A stretch of DNA of 64,000 nucleotides from Actinomadura barringtoniae. GTDB taxonomy: Bacteria > Actinomycetota > Actinomycetes > Streptosporangiales > Streptosporangiaceae. The notes below the pieces were generated by a model. That model made no database searches and was not told where the DNA came from. It saw only the letters and a list, made by a program, of their open reading frames with translations. The stretch is from contig NZ_JAGEOJ010000030.1 in NCBI RefSeq assembly GCF_017573505.1, positions 1-64,000 of the forward strand. Direction: 5' to 3'. Below, piece by piece: positions 24,441 to 32,459 of this stretch (position 1 is its first letter; every line of letters starts with the position of its first letter). A program made the translations under genes and the position numbers.

Positions 24441-24720
24441 CTGCCGCGCGACCTCGCCGACTTCCTTCGTCGGCCGCGATGACGAGGTCGAGCCGGTCTG
24501 CCGTGTCATCGATGAGAGCGCGGCCGCCGGCGGGCAGCTTCAGGTGCTCTCCATCGATGGCATGGGGGCGGCGCTGTACATCAATCTGCGTGTACATGCC
24601 GAGCACAGGCGTTCGCCGACTACCAGCTGGGTGCGCTGGAACGCGCGACGGGCGACCTTGAGCACGCGCGGGAGCACTTGACGGCCGCATTGAATATCTA
24701 CGATGGCCTGACGACGGCCC
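24441..24720 (+). pseudogene. Remnant of an NB-ARC/TPR (AfsR-like) regulator
   Basis: Three fragments in two frames match one protein type. LPRDLADF (24441 on) shifts frame into FVGRDDEVEPVCRVIDESAA and QLQVLSIDGMG. The P-loop GGVGKT expected after this is deleted and the sequence jumps to ALYINLRVHA. From 24606 a TPR-like QLGALERATGDLEHAREHL follows in the other frame. Normal members exceed 600 residues. It is therefore a gene with a frameshift and at least two large deletions. The remaining DNA from 24135 to 24440 holds only the operator site. Confidence 0.6.
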
Positions 24721-24775
24721 GGAAGCGGTTCGCGGTCCCGCGGAGTGTCGCGGGACCGCGAGGCCTGCGGATAAG

Positions 24776-25189
24776 TCAGTGTCGATCGGCGACGTCGTAG
24801 CCGTGCAGGGCGTCGACGAGGCCATCGCGGGCGTCGGGTGCGCGGTGCGACCGCGGCATCGGTGACTGGACGCCGCCGACGATGAGCTGAACCAGGTGAC
24901 GCGGTTCCACCAGCACGCTAGCGCTGATCGAGCGGGCCTCTCGAAGGACGGTCCGTTCTCCCTGTCGTCCGGAGACGAATTCTCCCATGTTCCAGCCGGT
25001 CCACTCGTCCCACACCAGGGCGTCCCGCCCGAGGATGACGGTGGCGTCGATCGGGTTCATCGGGTCCAGCCAGGACCGATGCACTCCGAAGCCCGATGCG
25101 ATGAGCGCGTCGACTACGGCCGTCGTGTAGCCGTGGACCAGGTTGACTTCCGGAACCGGGTGGCGCGATGGGTGTTGCGATTCAGGCAT
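24776..25189 (-). CDS. DUF6292 family protein
   Basis: The 137-residue soluble protein carries the pattern DATVILGRDALVWDEWTGW followed by G-E-F-V-S-G-R-Q-G-E-R-T-V-L, which I associate with the DUF6292 family of short actinomycete proteins often found on mobile or variable regions. An N-terminal helix has HGYTTAVVDALIASG. No enzymatic motif is apparent. It lies 52 bases downstream of GntR regulator 2 in the same direction and may be cotranscribed with it. The start at 25189 is the first ATG after that gap. Confidence 0.7.
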   Translation of the reverse strand: MPESQHPSRHPVPEVNLVHGYTTAVVDALIASGFGVHRSWLDPMNPIDATVILGRDALVWDEWTGWNMGEFVSGRQGERTVLREARSISASVLVEPRHLVQLIVGGVQSPMPRSHRAPDARDGLVDALHGYDVADRH

Positions 25190-25241
25190 GTTCGGCTTCC
25201 TTGTTGTGATGCCTAGAGTTGATCTGGACGTTGGTGGGTCT

Positions 25242-26081
25242 TTAGCGAGGCGGCCGCGGCCAGATGTGGTCGGGGACCTCTCCCGTGATGAAGCGGATGG
25301 CGTTCACGCCTCGCTGGTAAACGGTCACAGTCAGCCGGAACGGGAGCCGATTCTGATCGTAAGCGGTGCGTGAGATCTCCAGCACGGCACTCTGCTTCGG
25401 CAGCCCGAAAAAGGCCCGTTCCTGGTCGGCGGGCGGCCGTCCGACGAACTCGTCGATGTAGCCGCTCTGGCTTCGTCCGATCGCTGCCAGATAGTTGACG
25501 GTCCCCTCCTCGATGTCCTCTTCCTCGAAGAGGAGGGGCGCCTGCTTGGCCAGGTCCAGGTCGAAGTACGAAGTCTGCAGCGAGTGCGGCTTACCGTCGA
25601 CGAACCGTTCCTGCGACCGGCCGACGACCTGCGGCCGCGGCCGGTCGGCCGGGATCCCGAGCGCTTTGATCTCGGCCTTCGTCGCCTTACGGATCTTGAC
25701 CTCGGGCGTGGTGAAGTGCGCGGAGTGCCCCTGTCGTTGCGCCTCTTCGACGAAGGCCTGGCCCTCGCCGCCGCCCAGCCCGGCTCCGGTGGGGTTGCCG
25801 GTGGAGCCGAGGTCGACGTTGCTCAGGGTGATGTAAAAGGGCTCACGTTGCTCAGCGACGAACGTGCCCTTCTTGGAAACGGTCCTGACCTGCTCCGCTT
25901 TGCGGAGCTCACTGATCGCCGTCTTGACCGTGCTCTCCGAGACACTCCAGGTGGTGGCCAGCTCCTTCTCCGACGGAAGCTGTTCCCCTGGCGGAAGCTC
26001 GCCCGACTCGATCTGCTGCTGGAGGGCGTTGGCGATCTTCCGGTACATGGGGGGTTCTTTGACTGCCATCTCCTCCCTCAT
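25242..26081 (-). CDS. GntR/HutC family regulator (2)
   Basis: The 279-residue paralogue of the regulator at 23292 has a winged helix (YRKIANALQQQIESGELPPG, QLPSEKELATTWSVSESTVK) and a UTRA domain with KPHSLQTSYFDLDLA, GYIDEFVGRPP and FRLTVTVYQRGVNAIRF. It probably binds DNA as a dimer in response to a small molecule. ATG codons at 26081 and 26069 are both possible. GGGAGGAG lies between them, too close to the second, so I use the first. It is followed by DUF6292. Two related regulators in 3 kb suggest duplication or element-borne origin. Confidence 0.83.
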   Translation of the reverse strand: MREEMAVKEPPMYRKIANALQQQIESGELPPGEQLPSEKELATTWSVSESTVKTAISELRKAEQVRTVSKKGTFVAEQREPFYITLSNVDLGSTGNPTGAGLGGGEGQAFVEEAQRQGHSAHFTTPEVKIRKATKAEIKALGIPADRPRPQVVGRSQERFVDGKPHSLQTSYFDLDLAKQAPLLFEEEDIEEGTVNYLAAIGRSQSGYIDEFVGRPPADQERAFFGLPKQSAVLEISRTAYDQNRLPFRLTVTVYQRGVNAIRFITGEVPDHIWPRPPR

Positions 26082-26328
26082 TCCAACCAGGGAAGCTGCG
26101 TGGTTTCAGTGGGTCTGAGACAACTGATTCCCATGATCAGGTTTTTCCCCTACTTGGGATGGAAAACACCTTTGTAGGGAGTAGAGCGAGTAGCTGCCAT
26201 GAACGGCCATCTCACCGAACAGATGCTACAGAGTGCATCGGATCGAACTCTAGAGATTGCTGGCGTGAGTGCCGTCAGGGCGTGCCGAGTCAACGAATGG
26301 GGCGAACGGGCGACCTAAGGAGTGACCG

Positions 26329-26682
26329 GTGGAGGAGTCCAGTGACCTGAGTGGTGACCCCGCGCCGGATGAGGAGAGATCGGTGGAGGACGGACAGGTG
26401 GAAGCCACCCAACTCACATACGGAGCTTTGGTCGACGAGATGCCGACGGCGAAGGCCGACCCGCGCATGGAGTACGTGCGGGTCGAGGTATCGGTCGCCG
26501 GGGGCACCGCACGCCTTGCCGTCGTGGTCGCGCTGGGGCTGGTCGCCCTGGGCGTAACGGCGCTGGGCGGGTTCCTGCTGGAGGCGCCGGCGGGCTGGGA
26601 CCTGGCTTGCTCAGTGCTGACGTTCACTCTCGTCCTCGCCGGGGGCCTGGCCGTGGTCGGCCGCAGCCGTTCCCGGCGTTGA
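26329..26682 (+). CDS. Small two-helix membrane protein
   Basis: The 117-residue protein has an acidic cytoplasmic half (residues 1-60, rich in E and D) and two hydrophobic helices (about 64-85 and 90-108), ending RSRSRR. The GTG at 26329 is preceded by AAGGAG with good spacing. I do not recognise the family. It is divergent from GntR regulator 2 across about 250 bases that show only an unconvincing CCCTAC/GTAGGG repeat. Confidence 0.6.
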   Translation: MEESSDLSGDPAPDEERSVEDGQVEATQLTYGALVDEMPTAKADPRMEYVRVEVSVAGGTARLAVVVALGLVALGVTALGGFLLEAPAGWDLACSVLTFTLVLAGGLAVVGRSRSRR

Positions 26683-26785
26683 GGCTCTCGGTTTCTCTCG
26701 CTTCGAAGGTCGTCATTCCCCTGGGATCGGTGCTGCGATGATCGCCGGGGACGTGCCCCACGTGCGCCGTTGTTTGGCTTGTCAG

Positions 26786-26799
26786 CTTGTACCTACAAG
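26786..26799 (+). promoter_or_regulatory. GntR-type operator, site 2
   Basis: The perfect palindrome CTTGTACCTACAAG is preceded by GGCTTGTCAG and followed by TTCACAC. It is nearly identical, flanks included, to site 1 upstream of GntR regulator 1. It lies about 220 bases before the gene at 27022. An 18-codon frame (26827-26883) follows it but lacks other support; nothing else is seen in 26683-27021. Confidence 0.55.
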
Positions 26800-27021
26800 T
26801 TCACACGTCTAGGTGTTCCTCACATCATGATGGCTGAACTGGCCGGTGGCCTCCCCTGGACAGCTGATGGTGGCGTTCGGTAACCGGGCGTTCACTGACA
26901 AACTCAGGAAACTTGGGTAAAGCGGTGGCGGAAGTCCGGGTTCGCGGTCACCATTGGTGTTCGTGAGCGTCCGCCATCGCGGGCGCCGTTTCCGTTCCCA
27001 GAGACCTTCCGGAGTGATCGC

Positions 27022-27387
27022 ATGCCTGTCCGACCTTTGAGCCCCGGCGCGGTCGGGGACGGTCCGGACGGGTCGCTGGTCGATCTGGCGTACGGGCTCG
27101 GGGAGCAATATGAGCGTGAGGGCGACCTTGAACAGGCCGCCCAGTGGTACCGCCGCGCGGCCGAGGCCGACCGCGGCCGGGCAGCACTGCGTCTCGGGGA
27201 CGTGCTCGGGCGGCTCGCCGATGAGCGGCCGCCCGCGTCCGAGCGCCTGCTGGCCGAGGCCACACGCTGGATCGCTGGGGCGCCGGACGCCACCACGCCC
27301 GACGCGATCGAGCTGATCACCGACATGCTCAACCGTCACCAGCGCGCCGCCGCGCGGCGTGGCCTGGAGGCTCAGCCCGCGGGCTGA
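27022..27387 (+). CDS. Small TPR/Sel1-like protein
   Basis: The 121-residue protein contains one clear TPR-like pair, LAYGLGEQYEREGDLEQAAQ followed by WYRRAAEADRGRAALRLGD (A-x-x-W-Y-R-x-A-A-E is Sel1-like). The remainder is helical. It has no signal peptide. It precedes the CBM2 membrane protein by 108 bases in the same direction. It may serve as a protein-interaction module. No specific function can be assigned. Confidence 0.6.
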   Translation: MPVRPLSPGAVGDGPDGSLVDLAYGLGEQYEREGDLEQAAQWYRRAAEADRGRAALRLGDVLGRLADERPPASERLLAEATRWIAGAPDATTPDAIELITDMLNRHQRAAARRGLEAQPAG

Positions 27388-27495
27388 ACGCCTGGTTGGC
27401 CGTGGTCGGTCGCGGAACCTGCGCCGCCGAACGAACCGAATCGTCGCCGCCATCGTCGGACCCAATGAGTCCGACGCGCCGTGGAAGGTGACGAG

Positions 27496-28875
27496 ATGAG
27501 CGGCCACGAGCCCGGGTGGATGCCCCCGGATCACATGACCACAGCCGAGTTCCGGCTGCCCAAGGATGCCGGCGAGGCGCCTACGGCGGAGGACGCGGCG
27601 CCTTTGGCTGACGAGACCGTCACCGATCGGCCCGTGGACCTTGACGCTACTTATGAGGACCCGGCTGCCGTTGAGGCGCTTCCTGTGGACGATCCAGAGG
27701 AAGACCTTCCTGTTGATGACGTGCCTGAGACCGTGACGGACTTTTCCGTACCGCCGGTGCTGGAAGAAGAGGCCCCGGCCACGGTGACGGACTTCGCTGT
27801 TGCGGAGACCCCTGCTGTGCCGATTGAGCCGCCTACCGCGCCGCAGGAACCGCAAGTGGTGGCGCAGTTTGAGCAGGGGGCTGTGCCGCTTCCGGAGCAG
27901 GAGCCAATGGCTCCGGTTTCGGAAGAGCCTTGGACGGCGTTGTTCGGGTCTGAGCAGGAACAGGAACGGGCGGGCCTGGGGACGCCGCCCGTACCCAAGT
28001 CGCCCAGTGGCGGGCCTGCGGTCGAGATGCATCAGCCTGCGCCGGTCTCACCGGAGGCGGGAACGCAGCCTAGCTCCGTGCCGCAACCCGAGTCGGGAGT
28101 GCAGCACGTTGCCGGGGCGTCGATGGCGGCTGCTGCGGCAGTGCCTGCTGGGGGAGTGCAGGCTGCTGCCATGCCTGCGGGGGGCATTCCTGGGCCGTAC
28201 GGCACTCCGTCTCCGCCGCCGGGGAGCGGCAGCGGTAAGGGTGCGCGGCGTGGGGTGCTGATTCTTGGTGCGGTCGGGGCCGTGGCCGTTCTGGCGGGGG
28301 CTGCGGTCGGAACGATCGTGCTGAGCGGGGGCAAGGACTCGGACAAGAAGACGGCCTCTGCGTCGACGCCGAGCGTTTCGCCTACGACGGGCGCGTCGGG
28401 CTCGCCTACTAAGGCGGGTACGCCTTCGCCGACGACGTCGGCTACTCCTGGGGCGTCAGGTGCGCCGGTGCCGTCCGCCGTGCCTACCGTTCCGGGGCAG
28501 TCGGGTGCGCCTACTGCGCCGGCCGTTCCGGGGCAGCCGACCACGGCGCCGGTGGGGCCGGTGGTCACCGGGAAGGGGATCACCTATCAGCTCATGCAGC
28601 AGGAAGAGGGCTACTACGAGGGGCGGCTGGTCATCACCAACACCTCGAACAAGCCCATGAAGGGCTGGAAGATCACGTTCGACGCGCCGAAGAACGACGT
28701 CAAGAACCTGTGGGGCGGCCGGCTCGTGCACGGCGGCGACAAGGTGGAGATCCAGAGCGAGAAGGGCGCCGAGGCGATCCCGCCCGGCGCGACCTGGGCG
28801 ATCCAGTACGGCGCGGCGGGCAGTGCGGCCAATCCCAAGGGCTGCCGGGTCAACGGCAAGCCCTGCGGGTTCTGA
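27496..28875 (+). CDS. Single-pass membrane protein with C-terminal CBM2-type domain
   Basis: The 459-residue protein has a long acidic, Pro/Glu/Val-rich cytoplasmic region (1-250) with repeated E-T-V-T-D-F motifs. A transmembrane helix follows near 258-280 (GVLILGAVGAVAVLAGAAVG), then a Ser/Thr/Pro-rich linker with SPT repeats. The extracellular carbohydrate-binding module of family 2 type (about 358-459) has EGYYEGRLVITNTSNKPMKG, W-K-I-T-F and WAIQYGAAGS. CBM2 domains bind cellulose or chitin, but no catalytic domain is attached. The ATG at 27496 follows GAAGGTG. It may sense or hold polysaccharide at the cell surface. Confidence 0.75.
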   Translation: MSGHEPGWMPPDHMTTAEFRLPKDAGEAPTAEDAAPLADETVTDRPVDLDATYEDPAAVEALPVDDPEEDLPVDDVPETVTDFSVPPVLEEEAPATVTDFAVAETPAVPIEPPTAPQEPQVVAQFEQGAVPLPEQEPMAPVSEEPWTALFGSEQEQERAGLGTPPVPKSPSGGPAVEMHQPAPVSPEAGTQPSSVPQPESGVQHVAGASMAAAAAVPAGGVQAAAMPAGGIPGPYGTPSPPPGSGSGKGARRGVLILGAVGAVAVLAGAAVGTIVLSGGKDSDKKTASASTPSVSPTTGASGSPTKAGTPSPTTSATPGASGAPVPSAVPTVPGQSGAPTAPAVPGQPTTAPVGPVVTGKGITYQLMQQEEGYYEGRLVITNTSNKPMKGWKITFDAPKNDVKNLWGGRLVHGGDKVEIQSEKGAEAIPPGATWAIQYGAAGSAANPKGCRVNGKPCGF

Positions 28876-28887
28876 GCGGGGCCGGGG

Positions 28888-29373
28888 TCAGGACTCGGCG
28901 GCGGCGGCGAAGTGGCCGAGGATGCGGCTCCAGCCCTCGTTCAGGTCGCCGCCACGCCCGGCGAACGCCTCGGCGATGGCGCTGAGGCGTTCGGGCGGCA
29001 GCTTGTCCCAGCCGCGGTGCTCGAGCTCGACGCGGGTGAGGGTCGGGCCGAGCGAGCTGAAACGGATCTCGACCTCGGTGCCCTCGGCGGGCGGGACCTC
29101 CCAGGTGAGCACGAGGCGGTTCGGCGGCTCCCACGCCGCGACGCGGCCCCAGTCCTTCTCGGTGCCGTCCGCCCACACCTCGTGGACGCGCCCGCCGGTC
29201 GATTCCTGCACGTGAACGGCCTTGATCTCGTCCGCGCCGAACGAGAAGGGTTGGTTCGGCCACCAGGCGCCCAGCGAGCGCACGAACACCTTGTAGGTGT
29301 GCGAGCGGTCTCTGCGCACGATCGTCGCCTGCTGGATCGGCTCGGACAGGGCCGGGACGTTCGGCTGTGCCAT
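28888..29373 (-). CDS. SRPBCC (AHSA1-like) domain protein
   Basis: The 161-residue protein has the START-like fold pattern of activator-of-Hsp90-homology-type proteins: TYKVFVRSLGAWWPNQPFSF, GRVHEVWADGTEKDWGRV, WEPPNRLVLTWEV and TRVELEHRGWDKLP. Members bind hydrophobic ligands; many are uncharacterised. The ATG at 29373 begins just before the first strand; the frame extends upstream without family likeness. It is divergent from the FAH-family gene (spacer 118 bases) and converges with the CBM2 protein. Confidence 0.8.
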   Translation of the reverse strand: MAQPNVPALSEPIQQATIVRRDRSHTYKVFVRSLGAWWPNQPFSFGADEIKAVHVQESTGGRVHEVWADGTEKDWGRVAAWEPPNRLVLTWEVPPAEGTEVEIRFSSLGPTLTRVELEHRGWDKLPPERLSAIAEAFAGRGGDLNEGWSRILGHFAAAAES

Positions 29374-29491
29374 GGGGGAGGGACCTTCGGCAGTCGGTGG
29401 CGGCCGTCTCCATGCTTCCAGCCCCTGGGTGGAGATGGGATGGTTTCGACGGCTTCGGGCTCTGTCCGGCCAGCGTACTAGTCTGCTGACC

Positions 29492-30256
29492 ATGCGTATC
29501 GCGAGGTTCTCCACCGACGGCGGCATGTCCTTCGGCGTGGTGGAAGAGAACACTGTGGCCGCGGTGGCGGCGCACCCCTTCGGTGAGCTCACCTTCACCG
29601 GGCAGCGCTTCCCGCTGGCCGACGTCCGGATGCTGGCCCCCATCCTGCCGAGCAAGGTCATCGCGATCGGCAAGAACTACGCCGATCACGCCCGCGAGAT
29701 GGGCGGGGAGCCGCCGGCCGAGCCGGTGCTGTTCTCCAAGCCCTCCACCGCGGTGATCGGGCCGGGCGAGACGATCGCCTACCCCCAGAAGCTCAGCGAA
29801 CGGGTCGACTACGAGGGCGAGCTGGCCGTGGTGATCGGACGGATGTGCCGGGAGGTGCCCGCGGCGCGCGCCGCCGAGGTCATCCTCGGTTACACCTGCG
29901 CCAACGACGTCACCGCCCGCGACCTGCAGAAGAAGGACGGGCAGTGGACGCGGGCCAAGGGGTTCGACACGTTCTGCCCGCTCGGCCCGTGGATCGAGAC
30001 CGAGCTCGACCCCGCCGACCTCGCCATCACGACCGCCGTGAACGGCGACGTGCGGCAGGACGCGCGCACGTCGCTGCTGCTGCACGACGTCCCCACCCTG
30101 GTCGAGTACGTGAGCCAGGTGATGACGTTGCTGCCGGGCGACGTCATCCTCACCGGCACCCCGGCCGGCGTCGGCCCGCTGGAGATCGGCGACGAGGTCA
30201 CCGTGACCGTCGAGGGCGTGGGCGAGCTCACCAACCGTGTCGTCGCCAGGGAGTAG
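29492..30256 (+). CDS. Fumarylacetoacetate hydrolase family protein
   Basis: The 254-residue enzyme of the FAH superfamily shows AIGKNYADHAREMG, LFSKPSTAVIGPGE, YEGELAVVIG (metal Glu), GYTCANDVTARDLQ (metal Asp) and ILTGTPAGVGPLEIGDEV. Such enzymes hydrolyse or decarboxylate beta-keto acids in aromatic degradation, or act as oxaloacetate decarboxylases; the substrate here is not deducible. The ATG at 29492 precedes the short N-terminal domain. DUF2461 follows by six bases, probably cotranscribed. Confidence 0.9.
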   Translation: MRIARFSTDGGMSFGVVEENTVAAVAAHPFGELTFTGQRFPLADVRMLAPILPSKVIAIGKNYADHAREMGGEPPAEPVLFSKPSTAVIGPGETIAYPQKLSERVDYEGELAVVIGRMCREVPAARAAEVILGYTCANDVTARDLQKKDGQWTRAKGFDTFCPLGPWIETELDPADLAITTAVNGDVRQDARTSLLLHDVPTLVEYVSQVMTLLPGDVILTGTPAGVGPLEIGDEVTVTVEGVGELTNRVVARE

Positions 30257-30261
30257 GGGCC

Positions 30262-30897
30262 GTGGGTTTCACCGGATTCCAGGACGAGGCGTTCGAGTTC
30301 TATGAGGGGCTGCTCGCCGACAACTCCAAGGCGTACTGGACCGAGCACAAGCCCGCCTACGAGCGGTGCGTGCGCGAGCCGATGATCGAGCTGTTCGGCG
30401 AGCTGGAGGACGAGTTCGGCGAGGCCAGGATGTTCCGGCCGTACCGCGACGTGCGCTTCAGCAAGGACAAGACGCCGTACAAGACCCACCAGGGCGGCCA
30501 CACCGGCGGCGGCTTCTACTTCCAGCTCGACGCGGACGGCCTGATGGTCGCGGGCGGCATGTACGCGCCGTCGCCCGAGCAGCTGCGGCAGTACCGCGCG
30601 GCCGTGGACTCCGCGTCGTCCGGCAAGGCGCTGGAGACGATCGTCGCGGACCTGCGTTCGGCCGGCATGGAGATCGCGGGCGACCGGCTGAAGACGCGGC
30701 CGCGCGGCGTACCGGAGGACCACCCGCGCATCGAGCTGCTGCGCCACCGGTCGCTGTACGCGCACGAGGGCTGGCCCGCCGACCCGTGGATGCGCACGCC
30801 CGAGGTCGTGGATCGCGTACGCGACGCGTGGCGGCGGCTGCGCCCGCTCGTCGAGTGGGGCCAGGACCACATAGGCCCGCCCGACTTCACCCGCTGA
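30262..30897 (+). CDS. DUF2461 family protein
   Basis: The 211-residue protein carries family landmarks GFTGFQDEAFEFYEGL near the N-terminus, MFRPYRDVRFSKDKTPYKTH in the middle, and GGMYAPSPEQLRQYR. The family is widespread and uncharacterised. The GTG at 30262 follows AGGGAG by normal spacing and lies six bases after the FAH stop, so the pair is an operon. Length is typical. Confidence 0.88.
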   Translation: MGFTGFQDEAFEFYEGLLADNSKAYWTEHKPAYERCVREPMIELFGELEDEFGEARMFRPYRDVRFSKDKTPYKTHQGGHTGGGFYFQLDADGLMVAGGMYAPSPEQLRQYRAAVDSASSGKALETIVADLRSAGMEIAGDRLKTRPRGVPEDHPRIELLRHRSLYAHEGWPADPWMRTPEVVDRVRDAWRRLRPLVEWGQDHIGPPDFTR

Positions 30898-30939
30898 GGC
30901 TCGCTGGACGCCGCCGGGCGGATCAGCCGCTGAACGTGC

Positions 30940-31539
30940 TCACCCGCTGAAGCCGTCCGGGGGGACGCGTGCGCCGGTGGCCGGGGTGGTGCCCGACCAG
31001 TGCGCCACCTCGGCCTCGGCCCAGTCGACCCAGCGCAGCAGCGACGCGTTCTGCTCGCGCATGAAGCGCGCCGACAGGGCGATCACCGGCAGGCGGTCGG
31101 GGTAGGGGCCGCCGGTGGTCTCGTACTCGGTCATCCGTTCCTCGATCGCCGCCCGCGCGAACTCGGCGTACGCCCGGATGTGCGCCAGGACGGCCCGCAG
31201 CTGCTCGATGTTCCCGTGATCGGCGAACGCGACCTGGACCAGCGCCTCGAACTCCAGGACCGGCCCCGCGCCCGGCTCGTCCAGCCAGCCCCGCAGCGCC
31301 GCGCGCCCCTCGTCGGTGATCTCGTAGATCGTGCTCTTGCGGCGTCCGGTGTATTCGACGCGGCTGCCGGCCAGGCCGTGGGCCACGAGCTTCTTCGGCT
31401 CCTCGTACAGGACGCTGCCCGCCCGGGGCCACAGCGCGCGCAGGCTGCGGTCCATCTGCTGTTTCAGCTCGTACGTGGTCCATGGCTTGACCGCCATCAG
31501 GGACAGGATCGCGTACGAGGTCGTGGTGAGCGCCGCCAT
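30940..31539 (-). CDS. PadR family transcriptional regulator
   Basis: The 199-residue PadR protein starts TSYAILSLMAVKPWTTYELK (winged helix, about 6-85) and has the wing segment STIYEITDEGRAALRGWLD. A C-terminal dimerisation helix pair with YAEFARAAIEERMTEYE follows. It normally represses its own gene and a divergent target. The ATG at 31539 overlaps, on the opposite strand, an ATG at 31538 of the neighbouring VOC frame. A perfect 9-bp inverted repeat at 31550-31570 is the probable operator and lies just upstream of this start. Confidence 0.88.
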   Translation of the reverse strand: MAALTTTSYAILSLMAVKPWTTYELKQQMDRSLRALWPRAGSVLYEEPKKLVAHGLAGSRVEYTGRRKSTIYEITDEGRAALRGWLDEPGAGPVLEFEALVQVAFADHGNIEQLRAVLAHIRAYAEFARAAIEERMTEYETTGGPYPDRLPVIALSARFMREQNASLLRWVDWAEAEVAHWSGTTPATGARVPPDGFSG

Positions 31540-31549
31540 GGGCCTTGAC

Positions 31550-31570
31550 GATACTCCGATCCGGAGTATC
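31550..31570. promoter_or_regulatory. PadR operator
   Basis: GATACTCCG and CGGAGTATC are perfect inverted arms separated by ATC. The site contains the ATACT/AGTAT pattern reported for PadR proteins. It lies between the PadR start (31539) and the preferred VOC start (31580), so one dimer would cover both promoters. Confidence 0.7.
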
Positions 31571-31579
31571 TTCGAGACC

Positions 31580-31972
31580 GTGCCCGAGATCACTGGTGTG
31601 TCTCATCTGTCCCTGTCGGTCCGCGACCGCGACGCGAGCGTCCGCTGGTACGGCGACGTCCTCGGCTTCAGCCCGTTCGCCCAGGTCGACAACGACGAGT
31701 GGCTCGAAACGATCTGCGTCCACCCGGCCGGCCAGCCGATCCTTGGCTTCCAGCAGCACCGCGACGCCACCGGCGGCTCGTTCGACCACCGCCGCACCGG
31801 CCTCGACCACCTGGCGTTCCAGGTGGCGTCCCGTTCCGAACTGGAGGAGTGGAGCGCCAAACTCGCCGGGCTGGGCGTCACCCAGTCGCCCATCGCCGAG
31901 ACCGAATGGGGCCCGGTGCTGTGCTTCCGAGACCCCGACGGCATTCAACTCGAGCTGTTCGCCATGGCCTGA
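31580..31972 (+). CDS. VOC/glyoxalase family protein, PadR-controlled
   Basis: The roughly 130-residue VOC protein has ITGVSHLSLSVRDRDASVRW and YGDVLGFSPFAQVD, then GLDHLAFQVASRSELEEW. GPVLCFRDPDGIQLELF closes the fold, with His and Glu residues placed as metal ligands. The frame is open from an ATG at 31538, but that start would put the operator inside the gene. The GTG at 31580, directly before the first strand, is preferred and could be leaderless. It is likely induced when PadR releases the operator. Candidate roles are detoxification or dioxygenase chemistry. Confidence 0.8.
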   Translation: MPEITGVSHLSLSVRDRDASVRWYGDVLGFSPFAQVDNDEWLETICVHPAGQPILGFQQHRDATGGSFDHRRTGLDHLAFQVASRSELEEWSAKLAGLGVTQSPIAETEWGPVLCFRDPDGIQLELFAMA

Positions 31973-32054
31973 TCGCCAATCGTTTTGGTCCCAGGTCCCA
32001 GGGTCCTGTATTCTCCTTGAGGCGCGAGCGACCGGCAGGTCAGCTCAAACGCAC

Positions 32055-32126
32055 TGGGGTATGGTGTAATCGGCAGCACGAGTGATTCTGGTTCACTTAG
32101 TCTAGGTTCGAGTCCTGGTACCCCAG
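32055..32126 (+). tRNA. tRNA-Gln (anticodon CUG)
   Basis: The acceptor arms TGGGGTA and TACCCCA pair over seven bases. The anticodon stem AGTGA/TCACT encloses TTCTGGT, giving anticodon CTG, which reads CAG. The T-arm CTAGG-TTCGAGT-CCTGG is standard. The discriminator is G and CCA is not encoded. It precedes tRNA-Glu by 119 bases. Confidence 0.95.
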
Positions 32127-32245
32127 CTGGTCCGCCGATCTTGATCGGGCGGGCCGCTTCTCTTGTAGGTCCGCAAGCGGTTCGCACAAGGGGAGAACGT
32201 CCAGTAAGCTGGGCGAGGCCCGAAACGGCCAAGCAAGAGCTGCAA

Positions 32246-32318
32246 GCCCCCGTCGTCTAGTGGCCTAGGACGCCGCCCTCTCAAGGCGGTAACGGCGGTT
32301 CGAATCCGCTCGGGGGTA
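32246..32318 (+). tRNA. tRNA-Glu (anticodon CUC)
   Basis: The acceptor GCCCCCG pairs with CGGGGGT (the terminal pair is G-T). The anticodon stem CCGCC/GGCGG encloses CTCTCAA, giving CTC, which reads GAG. The T-arm contains GGTTCGAATCC. CCA is not encoded. A strong terminator follows eight bases later. Confidence 0.95.
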
Positions 32319-32325
32319 CATCCCA

Positions 32326-32366
32326 GAAGCCCTGATCGCATTGCGCGGTCGGGGCTTCGATCTTTT
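32326..32366 (+). terminator. tRNA operon terminator
   Basis: A 14-bp stem (GAAGCCCTGATCGC with GCGGTCGGGGCTTC, including T-G pairs) with an ATTGC loop is followed by GATCTTTT. It ends the tRNA-Gln/tRNA-Glu unit. Confidence 0.85.
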
Positions 32367-32430
32367 CCGGGGCCTACTCAACCAAGTGACAAAAGCCCCC
32401 ATCGACCTGTGCGGCCGACCTCATTACTTC

Positions 32431-32459
32431 CGATCGCGAGGCCGGGACAATCGCGATCG
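32431..32459. promoter_or_regulatory. Inverted repeat abutting a start codon
   Basis: Perfect 9-bp arms CGATCGCGA (32431-32439) and TCGCGATCG (32451-32459) are separated by 11 bases. The right arm reaches the first base of the GTG start of the sigma-like membrane protein. It is a candidate operator or translational hairpin for that gene. Confidence 0.45.

Noticed and set aside
26827..26883. 18-codon frame after the GntR-type operator
   Set aside because: There is no good Shine-Dalgarno sequence and no recognisable peptide; only its position is suggestive.
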